Positions 41,811 to 52,534 of a stretch of 64,000 nucleotides of DNA are shown piece after piece. Source of the stretch: AC-32 sp963813435 (lineage in GTDB: Bacteria > Actinomycetota > Thermoleophilia > Gaiellales > Gaiellaceae); contig CAWEYY010000002.1 in assembly GCA_963813435.1 (NCBI GenBank), positions 124,001-188,000 of the forward strand, written 5' to 3'. Positions within the stretch are counted from its first letter, which is position 1; each line of letters starts with the position of its first letter. Both the position numbers and the translations under genes were made by a program. The notes beneath the pieces were generated by a model that saw nothing but the letters and a program-made list of their open reading frames with translations, did no database searches and had not been told where the DNA came from.

Positions 41811-42787
41811 TAGTCGAGCGACTCGGCGTAGCTCAGCGCGAAGCGGTCGGTCATGCCTGCCACGTAGTCGATCACATCGTCGACGTCGTCGCCGCGCTCG
41901 ATCAAGTGGTCGAAGATGCGGCGCACCGTCGCGCGGGCATGCTCGTGCTCGGCCCGTGAGGCCTCTCCCAGGTAGACGCGCTCGAACATGAACGAACGCA
42001 GCGCGAGCATCGCGGCGCCGACCTCCTCGCTCTGACAGATGTCGCCTTCCTCGGCGGAGGTCTCGACGAGGTCGTGGACGAGGGTGTCGATGCGCCGCGA
42101 GCCCGTCGGCCCGAGCAGCTCGATCTCGGCGCGCGGCAGGTCGTCGGGGTCGAGCACGCCCGCGCGCACCGCGTCGTCGATGTCGTGGTTGATGTAGGCG
42201 ACCCGGTCGACGAGGCGCACGATCCTGCCCTCGAGCGTGTCCGGCTCGTTCGGGCCGGTGTGGTTCAGGATCCCATCGCGCACCTCGGCCGTCAGGTTGA
42301 GGCCGCGGCCGTCGCGCTCGAGGACGTCGACGACGCGCAGCGAGTGCTCGTTGTGGCGGAAGTGGCGGCCGAAGCGCTCCTGCAGCACCTCGTCGAGCGC
42401 CTCCTCGCCCGCGTGCCCGAACGGCGTATGCCCGAGGTCGTGCCCGAGGCCGATCGCCTCGACGAGATCCTCGTTCAGGCGGAGAGCACGCGCGACACCG
42501 CGTGAGATCCCGGTCGTCTCGAGCGTGTGCGTGAGCCGGGTGCGGTAGTGGTCTCCGGCAGGGTCGATGAAGACCTGCGTCTTGTGCATCAGCCGCCTGA
42601 ACGCCTTCGCGTGGACGATCCGGTCGCGGTCGCGCTGAAACGGCGTGCGCAGGCGGCATTCCTCCTCGGGCTCCGCGCGGCCACGGGTCTGGTACGACCT
42701 GACTGCAAGCGGCGAGAGCCACCGCTCCTCGTGCTCGCGGACGCCCGCCTCGAAGGCGTCGGCGGCCCGTCCGGCTACTTCCGGCAC
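41810..42787 (-). CDS. dgt: dGTPase-like HD-domain triphosphohydrolase
   Basis: The 325-residue protein carries the dGTPase family order: RTPFQRDRDRIVHAKAFRRLMHKTQVF, HYRTRLTHTLETTGISRGVARALRLNEDL (outline), IGLGHDLGHTPFGHAGE, with the HD metal pair, and FRHNEHSLRVV. These enzymes hydrolyse dNTPs to deoxynucleosides and triphosphate, which adjusts pools for replication. Being directly upstream of and coupled to dnaG is the usual actinobacterial order. The SDR gene ends 9 bp upstream. Confidence 0.93.
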   Translation of the reverse strand: MPEVAGRAADAFEAGVREHEERWLSPLAVRSYQTRGRAEPEEECRLRTPFQRDRDRIVHAKAFRRLMHKTQVFIDPAGDHYRTRLTHTLETTGISRGVARALRLNEDLVEAIGLGHDLGHTPFGHAGEEALDEVLQERFGRHFRHNEHSLRVVDVLERDGRGLNLTAEVRDGILNHTGPNEPDTLEGRIVRLVDRVAYINHDIDDAVRAGVLDPDDLPRAEIELLGPTGSRRIDTLVHDLVETSAEEGDICQSEEVGAAMLALRSFMFERVYLGEASRAEHEHARATVRRIFDHLIERGDDVDDVIDYVAGMTDRFALSYAESLD

Positions 42788-42796
42788 GCGGTGAGA

Positions 42797-43552
42797 CTAG
42801 ATGATGATCGGGACGGTCCCGCCGTCCGCGCTCCACGCCGCGCCGGTCACATACGAGGCCCGGTCCGAGCACAGGAACGCGACCACGTTCGCGATCTCCT
42901 CTGGCTCTGCGAGGCGGCCCAGTGGCCGGCCCTTCGCAACGGCCTTGAGCACCTCCTCGCGGGTCTTGCCGGTCCGGGCCGCCTGCTGGTCGGCGAGTGC
43001 TCCCTCGCCTAGCCAGGCCACGGTCGCGGTCGGCCCGGGCGCGACCGCGTTGCAGCGGATTCCGTCACCCCCGTAGAGGTCGGCGACCAGGCGTGAAAGC
43101 GACAACACGGCTGCCTTGGTGACCGAGTAGTCGGGCATCGACGTGGATGGCCGCTTGCCCGAGGTCGAGGCGACGTTGACGATCACGCCTTTCCCTCGCT
43201 CCCGCATGGCCGGCAGGACCGCGCGAATCGCGCGCAGGTAACTCATCACGTTCAGCTGCCAGACCTCGTCCCACTCCTCGTCGGTGACCGCGACAAGATC
43301 GCGCTGGACCGCCAGACCGACGTTGTTGACGAGCACGTCCACCTCCCCCGCCTCGCCGACGACACGCTCGGGCTCGCCCGGTCGCCCGAGGTCGGCGCGC
43401 ACGTGGAGAGCTTCCCCCACGCTCGGCGCCTCGCCGCGGCCGCAGGTGACGACCCTGGCCCCTTCCCCCGCCAACAGCTGCGCGGTCGCACGCCCGATCC
43501 CACCGGTCGAGCCGGTGATCACACAGCAGCGATCGCGCAGGCCGAGATCCAA
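42797..43552 (-). CDS. Short-chain dehydrogenase/reductase (FabG-like)
   Basis: The 251-residue protein is a classical SDR. It has the cofactor motif ITGSTGGIGRATAQLL, NNVG, the catalytic Ser in VASTSGKRP, and YSVTK. GGDGIRCNAVAPGPT and YVTGAAWSADGGTVPIII close it. The substrate is unknown, and it may reduce a keto-acyl or sugar-like ketone with NADPH. It ends 9 bp before dgt and starts 20 bp from the divergent histidine phosphatase gene. Confidence 0.88.
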   Translation of the reverse strand: MDLGLRDRCCVITGSTGGIGRATAQLLAGEGARVVTCGRGEAPSVGEALHVRADLGRPGEPERVVGEAGEVDVLVNNVGLAVQRDLVAVTDEEWDEVWQLNVMSYLRAIRAVLPAMRERGKGVIVNVASTSGKRPSTSMPDYSVTKAAVLSLSRLVADLYGGDGIRCNAVAPGPTATVAWLGEGALADQQAARTGKTREEVLKAVAKGRPLGRLAEPEEIANVVAFLCSDRASYVTGAAWSADGGTVPIII

Positions 43553-43572
43553 AGTTCGCTTAGCCTAGCGCC

Positions 43573-44160
43573 GTGACGAGGCTCCTCCTCGTTCGGCACG
43601 GCGAGACCGATTGGAACCGCGAGCAGCGCTTCCAGGGCCACGCCGACCCGCCGCTCAACCAGACCGGCCGGGCGCAGGCGGTCGACCTCTCGGTCGCGCT
43701 TGCCGCCGAGCCGCTCGCTGCCGTTTACTCGAGCCCGCTGTACCGCGCGCTCGAGACCGCCGAGATCGTCGCCGCCACGCACGGCCAGGAGCCGGTGACG
43801 GTGGACGCGCTGATGGAAGTCGATGTCGGCGCGTGGCAGGGCCTGACGCGAGCCGAGATCGAGGAGCGCTACCCGGATGAGTTCGCCCGCTGGCTGAACC
43901 ACGTGGACGGGTTTGGGTTCGCGGACGGCGAGAGCCACGAGCAACTGGGCGCGCGCGTGATCCCAGCGCTGCTCGGCCTCGCGGCGACCCACCCGGGCGA
44001 GCGGATCCTCGCGGTGACCCACGGCGGCCCGATCAGGGCTGCCCTGGCTCACGTCGACTCCCTCAGCTACGCCGAGGCGCGAGCGCGAGGGCCGACGATC
44101 GTGAACGGATTCGTGGTCGAGCTCGCCGTCGAGGACGGGAATCTCCGCCGGATCGATTGA
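43573..44160 (+). CDS. Histidine phosphatase (phosphoglycerate mutase-like)
   Basis: The 195-residue protein starts MTRLLLVRHGETDWN with the phosphohistidine RHG (His9). The fold continues with VYSSPLYRALETAEIVA, EVDVGAWQGL, and VTHGGPIRAALAH for the second histidine. Such proteins dephosphorylate small phosphoesters (alpha-ribazole phosphate, sugar phosphates, ACP1-type substrates). Mutase activity is unlikely given gpmI elsewhere. GTG 43573 starts the frame. The convergent small membrane gene ends 18 bp away. Confidence 0.9.
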   Translation: MTRLLLVRHGETDWNREQRFQGHADPPLNQTGRAQAVDLSVALAAEPLAAVYSSPLYRALETAEIVAATHGQEPVTVDALMEVDVGAWQGLTRAEIEERYPDEFARWLNHVDGFGFADGESHEQLGARVIPALLGLAATHPGERILAVTHGGPIRAALAHVDSLSYAEARARGPTIVNGFVVELAVEDGNLRRID

Positions 44161-44178
44161 GGCGGCGGCGCGCGAGAG

Positions 44179-44358
44179 CTACGTCCGTGCTCGACGCACG
44201 AGCCAGCCGGCGAGCAAGCCGAGTGCCGCTCCAGCCTCCGGCGCAAGCGGAACGTCGGTAGTCGCTCCGACTAGGACGCCGAGCGCCGCGCCGATGACCG
44301 CGCCGATGACCAGGTACGGCCACGTGCTCCGACCGCGCTCCGTTGCTCGATCGCCCAT
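44179..44358 (-). CDS. 59-residue glycine-zipper membrane protein
   Basis: A 60-codon frame starts at ATG 44358 (MGDRATERGRSTWPYL). It has two short hydrophobic segments, VIGAVIGAALGVLVGA and AGAALGLLAGWLV, both rich in GxxxG steps, with an acidic loop (TTDVPLAPEAG) between and a basic end (RRART). This is a hairpin-type membrane protein similar in build to glycine-zipper proteins. No family is assigned. It is divergent from the next gene, 96 bp away. Confidence 0.5.
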   Translation of the reverse strand: MGDRATERGRSTWPYLVIGAVIGAALGVLVGATTDVPLAPEAGAALGLLAGWLVRRART

Positions 44359-44454
44359 GTCCGCAATCCTCCTCGCTGTCGATCCGCATCATCCTTGCCG
44401 GGGCGTACGTGGGCGACGCTCGGCGGCTGAGATGGCCACTAGACTGCGGTTCGG

Positions 44455-44700
44455 TTGGAGGATTACACGAACAAGTACAAGGGCGAGCAGGTCGAGGTTG
44501 CGCTCTTCGGCGGCGACTACCAGGACGGTGTGCTGACCGCCTACTGCCTCGTCGAGGACGTCGCTCACATCGAGCTGAACGGCCACATCCTCATCCCCCT
44601 GCAGAACATCGCCTCGCTGCACTGCTCGAGCCGCTGCGACGCGCCCGAGCCGGACTGGCCTCCGCGCGGACTCGAGGACGAGCAGCAGGACGAGAGCTGA
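44455..44700 (+). CDS. Small conserved-looking protein, SH3/Sm-like beta fold
   Basis: The 81-residue protein starts at TTG 44455 (MEDYTNKYKGEQVEV). The middle GGDYQDGVLTAYCLVEDVAHIELNGHILIPLQNIASLH (outline) reads as a short beta barrel. The C-terminus is acidic and polar (GLEDEQQDES). I do not recognise the family. The stop is 1 bp from the HtpX-like start, so the two are probably cotranscribed and translated together. A link to membrane quality control is only an inference. Confidence 0.6.
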   Translation: MEDYTNKYKGEQVEVALFGGDYQDGVLTAYCLVEDVAHIELNGHILIPLQNIASLHCSSRCDAPEPDWPPRGLEDEQQDES

Positions 44701-44701
44701 A

Positions 44702-45544
44702 GTGCGCCGCAGGCTGTTCGTCGCCTGGAACGTGCTCAAGGCGTGGCTCCTGCTCGTCTCGGGGTGCGTGGTCCTCGGAGCGCTCGGCTGGCCGCTCGGC
44801 GGCTACCGTCTCTCCTCGCTACTCGCGTTCTTCGGGCTGCTCGTCGGGCTCGGCGCCTACTGGTACGGCGACCGCGTCGTGCTCGGGATGCTCGGAGCAC
44901 GGGAGCTCCTTCTGGCCGAGGCGCCCGTCGTGCACGCGAGCGTCGCGCGCCTGGCCACGCTCTCCGGGGTGCCGAAGCCGCGCGTGTACCTCCTCCCGGA
45001 CGGACTCCCCCGCGCGTTGGTCACCGGCCGCGGCTTGCGCGGCTCCGCGATCGCCGTCAGCAGCGGGCTGCTCAGCGCCGCGCCTCCCGCCGAGCTCGAG
45101 GGCGTGCTCGCGCACGAGCTGTGGCACATCCGCAGCCGAGACGTGATCGCACAGACCTCGGTGGTCGTGCTCGCCTCAGCGTTGATCGAGCTGAGCCGGA
45201 TCGGCGGCTGGTTCGAGCGTCCGCTGCTCTTCGTGCTCGGCCCCGTGGCGGGAGCGCTCGTCAGCGTCGTCCTCTCGCCCAAGCGCGAGTTCGTGGCGGA
45301 CAGCGCCGCAGCTGTCGTGTGCGGCTCGCCCCATGGCCTCGCGGATGCACTGACCCGCCTCGACCACGCTTCGGAGCTCGTCGAGTTCAGCGCCAACCCG
45401 GCCACCGAGCCGCTCTACACGTACAACCCCTTCGCCGAGCAAGGGCTCGCCGCGCTCTTCTCGACCCATCCGCCCGTCGCCGAGCGCATTCGCCGGCTCC
45501 GCGAGCTCGATCCCGACTGGCGCGAGAAGCTCCGAGCGGCCTAG
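44702..45544 (+). CDS. HtpX-like M48 membrane protease
   Basis: The 280-residue protein starts at GTG 44702. It has two N-terminal helices (WLLLVSGCVVLGALGW and LLAFFGLLVGLGAYW), the zinc site LEGVLAHELWHIRSRD (HExxH), a further helical hairpin, and REFVADSAAAVVCGSPHG, which carries the third ligand. C-terminal LFSTHPPVAERIRRL is typical of M48 peptidases. It likely degrades membrane proteins under stress. The gene is the second M48 member in the window. Its stop shares CTAG with the convergent GNAT gene. Confidence 0.9.
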   Translation: MRRRLFVAWNVLKAWLLLVSGCVVLGALGWPLGGYRLSSLLAFFGLLVGLGAYWYGDRVVLGMLGARELLLAEAPVVHASVARLATLSGVPKPRVYLLPDGLPRALVTGRGLRGSAIAVSSGLLSAAPPAELEGVLAHELWHIRSRDVIAQTSVVVLASALIELSRIGGWFERPLLFVLGPVAGALVSVVLSPKREFVADSAAAVVCGSPHGLADALTRLDHASELVEFSANPATEPLYTYNPFAEQGLAALFSTHPPVAERIRRLRELDPDWREKLRAA

Positions 45545-46032
45545 GCCAGCTCGAAGAGCGCTGCCGTGCGCGTCCCGTCCCGGAACGCCGGATGGTCTGC
45601 GGTGCTCCCGATGCGCTTGAAGCCAGCCTTCTCGGCGACGCGCTGGGAGGCGCGATTGTCCGGATGCGTCGTCAGCCAGAGCGGCCGCATCTCGGTCGAC
45701 GCGCACACGAGCTGGAGCGCCCTCGTGGCAATGCCGCGGCCTCGCGCCTCGGGCGCCACCCAGTAGCCCACGGTCGGTCCTGCGAAGTGCAGCTCGATCG
45801 AGCCGAGAAGCTCCTCGGTCTCCGCGTCGACGATCGCGAGCGGCTGCGACTCTCCGGCCCGCCAGGCCTCCGCGCAGCGCTTCACCCAGGCCTTCGCATC
45901 CAGGCGCGTATACGGAGACGGAACGCCGGGGATGAACCGGACGATGTCCGGGTCGTTCAGCGCCAGGACGAGCGCGCCAACGTCGGCCGGCGCAAGCGGG
46001 CGCAGGACGAGGCTGTCGTCGCGAATCTCCAT
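45541..46032 (-). CDS. GNAT family N-acetyltransferase (RimJ-like)
   Basis: From ATG 46032 (MEIRDDSLVLRPLAPADV) the protein has 163 residues. The GNAT core shows LGSIELHFAGPTVGYWVAPEARGRGIATRALQLV (outline), with the acetyl-CoA-binding Q/RxxGxG/A loop as ARGRGIA, then NRASQRVAEKAGFKRIG. This resembles RimJ-type acetyltransferases that modify protein N-termini or small amines. The substrate is unknown. The upstream alternative start 46053 would enter the 5S terminator hairpin. Confidence 0.85.
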   Translation of the reverse strand: MEIRDDSLVLRPLAPADVGALVLALNDPDIVRFIPGVPSPYTRLDAKAWVKRCAEAWRAGESQPLAIVDAETEELLGSIELHFAGPTVGYWVAPEARGRGIATRALQLVCASTEMRPLWLTTHPDNRASQRVAEKAGFKRIGSTADHPAFRDGTRTAALFELA

Positions 46033-46051
46033 GCCCGGATGGTACGGGACC

Positions 46052-46079
46052 AAAAAAGAGGCCGCCTCGCGGCGGCCTC
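46052..46079 (-). terminator. Intrinsic terminator of the rRNA operon
   Basis: Read leftward, GAGGCCGCC-GCGA-GGCGGCCTC is a perfect 9-bp stem with a GNRA tetraloop followed by TTTTTT. It stands 9 bp after the 5S gene and protects the downstream GNAT gene from rRNA readthrough. Confidence 0.95.
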
Positions 46080-46087
46080 GAGATAAT

Positions 46088-46203
46088 TCGGCGGCGACCT
46101 ACTCTCCCGGGAGGTTGCCCTCCGAGTACCATCGGCGCAGGCGGGCTTAACTGCTCTGTTCGGAATGGGAAGAGGTGTACCCCCGCCGCTATCACCGCCG
46201 AAA
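46088..46203 (-). rRNA. rrf: 5S ribosomal RNA
   Basis: The 116-base gene reads TTTCGGCGGTGATAGCGGCG at its 5' end and pairs with CGCCGCCGAA at its 3' end. The internal CCGAACAGAGCAGTTAAGCC and GATGGTACTCGGAGGG are hallmark 5S segments. It is third in the 16S-23S-5S operon. Confidence 0.97.
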
Positions 46204-46241
46204 CCTGTGACCTCTTTTGTGAGGTGATCCTAGAGCGCGTA

Positions 46242-46269
46242 GCGCGCACCCTCAAAACTCCATAGCAGC
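46242..46269 (-). other. 23S rRNA processing stem, 3' arm
   Basis: The sequence around GCGCGCACCCTCAAAACTCC is the reverse complement, with three mismatches, of 49282-49310 in the 16S-23S spacer. Together they would close a long stem around the 23S rRNA, the usual RNase III cleavage site. Confidence 0.75.
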
Positions 46270-46279
46270 TTCAACGTGT

Positions 46280-49265
<2,986 letters not shown>

Positions 49266-49281
49266 GAAGAACACGTTGTAT

Positions 49282-49310
49282 GCCGCTATGGAGTTTTCAA
49301 GGTGCGCGCC
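49282..49310 (-). other. 23S processing stem, 5' arm, with boxA-like sequence
   Basis: This spacer segment pairs with 46242-46269. Leftward it reads CACCTTGAAAACTCCATAGC, and its CTTGAAAAC resembles the boxA antitermination element found before 23S rRNA. Confidence 0.65.
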
Positions 49311-49353
49311 GGCCGAGACGCCGACCGAAACGAGAAAACCGCGCGCTTGGCGA

Positions 49354-49374
49354 GGTCTCTCAAAACTCAGCAGT
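49354..49374 (-). other. 16S rRNA processing stem, 3' arm
   Basis: The plus-strand sequence GGTCTCTCAAAACTCAGCAG matches, with two mismatches, the reverse complement of 51163-51184 upstream of 16S. The two would pair to flank the 16S precursor. The 16S-23S spacer (about 49266-49481) contains no tRNA-Ile or tRNA-Ala. Confidence 0.75.
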
Positions 49375-49481
49375 ACGAGTCAAACCGAGGTCGACGTTCA
49401 TTCCAGGCGAGTTCGAGTCCGGACGTCATCATCAAACGGCTCGAACGCCTACCGGAGTACAAAGAGCTCCGGTATTCCCTA

Positions 49482-51031
<1,550 letters not shown>

Positions 51032-51162
51032 ATTTGTCGCCCTCGCCGAAGCGAGAGCGGACCTTTCACTTCGAGCTTGTTGCTCAAAGTTGTCTCGTCC
51101 CCGAAGGGACTTGACGGGTTCTTAAGGCCCCGCGCCCGAAGGCACGGGGTCTCGGCGTGATC

Positions 51163-51184
51163 GCACTGCTGAGTTTTCAAAGAC
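51163..51184 (-). other. 16S processing stem, 5' arm, with boxA-like sequence
   Basis: The leftward sequence GGTCTTTGAAAACTCAGCAG pairs with the 16S-23S spacer arm at 49354-49374. CTTTGAAAAC resembles boxA of rRNA antitermination. Confidence 0.7.
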
Positions 51185-51204
51185 CTGCGCCACGGCCGGC
51201 GCGT

Positions 51205-51232
51205 AAAAAAGCCTCCGACTCGCGCCAGAGGC
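51205..51232 (-). terminator. Intrinsic terminator inside the rRNA leader
   Basis: Leftward, GCCTCTGGC-GCGA-GTCGGAGGC forms a 9-bp stem (with two wobble pairs and a GNRA tetraloop) followed by TTTTTT. It lies between the strong promoter at 51333-51360 and 16S. It may stop tyrS transcripts, act as an rRNA attenuator, or end a short RNA of about 120 bases. Confidence 0.85.
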
Positions 51233-51332
51233 CTCCATGAGCTCAGATCGATGTCGTATCCGGTCTGCGTCCGAAGGCGCTCCTGGTCGAGTTACAGGGA
51301 CATCCCTACACGCCGCCCTGAGCGGCCCGAGA

Positions 51333-51360
51333 ATGATAGCAGCGGCCGGGGGGGTGTCAA
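51333..51360 (-). promoter_or_regulatory. Strong sigma-70-type promoter for the rRNA operon
   Basis: On the minus strand TTGACA (51360-51355) and TATCAT (51338-51333) are separated by 16 bp of GC. The -35 box includes the tyrS stop codon. It is the best promoter match read in this window, and transcription would start near 51326. Confidence 0.8.
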
Positions 51361-52496
51361 GCAGCGCGGATACGCAGAAATTGGCGCTTTCCGGCCTGGA
51401 TGATGACCCCTGCCACGGAGGCCGTGTCGACGTCGTAGGACGTGATCGAGCGGCCGTCGGCCTTCACCCCGCCCTGGTCGATCACTCGGCGCCAGTGGCT
51501 CGTCGACTGGCCGAACGTTTCCGCCAAGAGCGCCGGGAGGTGGACGACCGCTTCTCCGTGCTCGATCTCCGGCACCTCCTCCGGCGCCTGGCCCTCGCGG
51601 ACCACGCGCGTGAAGTGGTCCTCCGCGCCGGCAAGCGCCTCTTCACCCCAGGCCCGGCGCACGATGAAGCGCGCGAGCTCGAGCTTCGCCTGGAAGGGGT
51701 CGGGCAGCACATTGTCGCGTTCCATCACCAGGCGGTACCACTGCCGAAGCAGGGAGTCCGGGATGCGCATCGTCTTTCCGAACTGCTCCTCGGGCGGTTC
51801 CTTGAGGCCGATGTAGTTCCCGCGCGAGGCGCTCATGCCGGTTCCGTCCCAGCTGTCCAGGTACTCGACGGTGAGCGCGACCTGCGGCTCGAGACCGTAG
51901 GCGTCCATCACGTCGCGCCCCATGAGCAGGTTGTAGAGCTGGTCGGTGCCGCCGAGCTCGACGTCGGCCTCCACCGCGACTGAGTCGTAAGCCTGCATCA
52001 GCGGGTAGAGCAGCTCGGAGACCGAGATGGGCTCGCTCGCGGCGAAGCGCTTCGAGAAGTCGTCGCGCTCGAGCATTCGCGCGACCGTCGTCGTCCGCGT
52101 CAGGCGCAGAACCTCCGCGAAGTCGAGCTTCCCGAGCCACTCGCTGTTGAAGCGAAGCTCCGTCCGCTCCGCGTCGATGATCGTCGAGGCGTGCTCGAAG
52201 TAGCGCTGCGCGTTCCGGTCGATGACGGACGGATCGATCATCGGCCGCTCCGTCTTGCGGCCCGAAGGGTCGCCGATCCGCGTCGTGTAGTCGCCGACGA
52301 TCAGCACTCCGGTGTGGCCTTCGTCCTGGAATGCGCGCATCCGCTGGAGCGGGATGCCGTTGCCGAGCGTCACGTCGGGCGCAGTGACGTCGATGCCGAG
52401 CTTCACCCGCAGAGGCCGTCCGAGAGCGAGCTTGCGTTCGAGACCGCCCTCGGGGAGCACGTGAACGGCGTTACGTGTGAGCTCCGGAAGGCCCAT
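51357..52496 (-). CDS. tyrS: Tyrosyl-tRNA synthetase with altered HIGH and KMSKS motifs
   Basis: From ATG 52496 (MGLPELTRNAVHVLPEGGLE) the protein has 379 residues. Order: Rossmann core (VLIVGDYTTRIGDPSGRK, then YPLMQAYDSVAVEADVELGGTDQLYNLLMGRD in outline), anticodon-binding helices, and a C-terminal S4 RNA-binding domain (HWRRVIDQGGVKADGRSI). The HIGH motif, normally HLGH after APD, is TLGN (43-46), and KMSKS is GMSAS (220-224). The core tyrosine-pocket segment TDQLYN is conserved. It should charge tRNA-Tyr, but the altered signatures deserve checking. Its stop lies in the rRNA promoter. Confidence 0.9.
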   Translation of the reverse strand: MGLPELTRNAVHVLPEGGLERKLALGRPLRVKLGIDVTAPDVTLGNGIPLQRMRAFQDEGHTGVLIVGDYTTRIGDPSGRKTERPMIDPSVIDRNAQRYFEHASTIIDAERTELRFNSEWLGKLDFAEVLRLTRTTTVARMLERDDFSKRFAASEPISVSELLYPLMQAYDSVAVEADVELGGTDQLYNLLMGRDVMDAYGLEPQVALTVEYLDSWDGTGMSASRGNYIGLKEPPEEQFGKTMRIPDSLLRQWYRLVMERDNVLPDPFQAKLELARFIVRRAWGEEALAGAEDHFTRVVREGQAPEEVPEIEHGEAVVHLPALLAETFGQSTSHWRRVIDQGGVKADGRSITSYDVDTASVAGVIIQAGKRQFLRIRAA

Positions 52497-52534
52497 GCGT
52501 GCGGCGAGTCTACCGTTACAATCTTCGACTTCTC

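Larger units (their letters stand above)
51032..51356 (-). other. rRNA leader region between tyrS and 16S
   Basis: This 325-bp region has no gene. It contains, in transcription order, the main promoter -10 (51333-51338), about 95 bases of leader, an intrinsic terminator (51205-51232), a boxA-like CTTTGAAAAC (about 51174-51183) inside the 16S processing arm, and then hairpins such as CCCCGTGCCTTCGGGCGCGGGG and GTCCCTTCGGGGAC up to 16S. Confidence 0.7.

Noticed and set aside
49266..49481. tRNA-Ile or tRNA-Ala in the 16S-23S spacer
   Set aside because: No tRNA-like T-arm or acceptor pairing is present; the spacer contains only processing stems and a boxA-like element.
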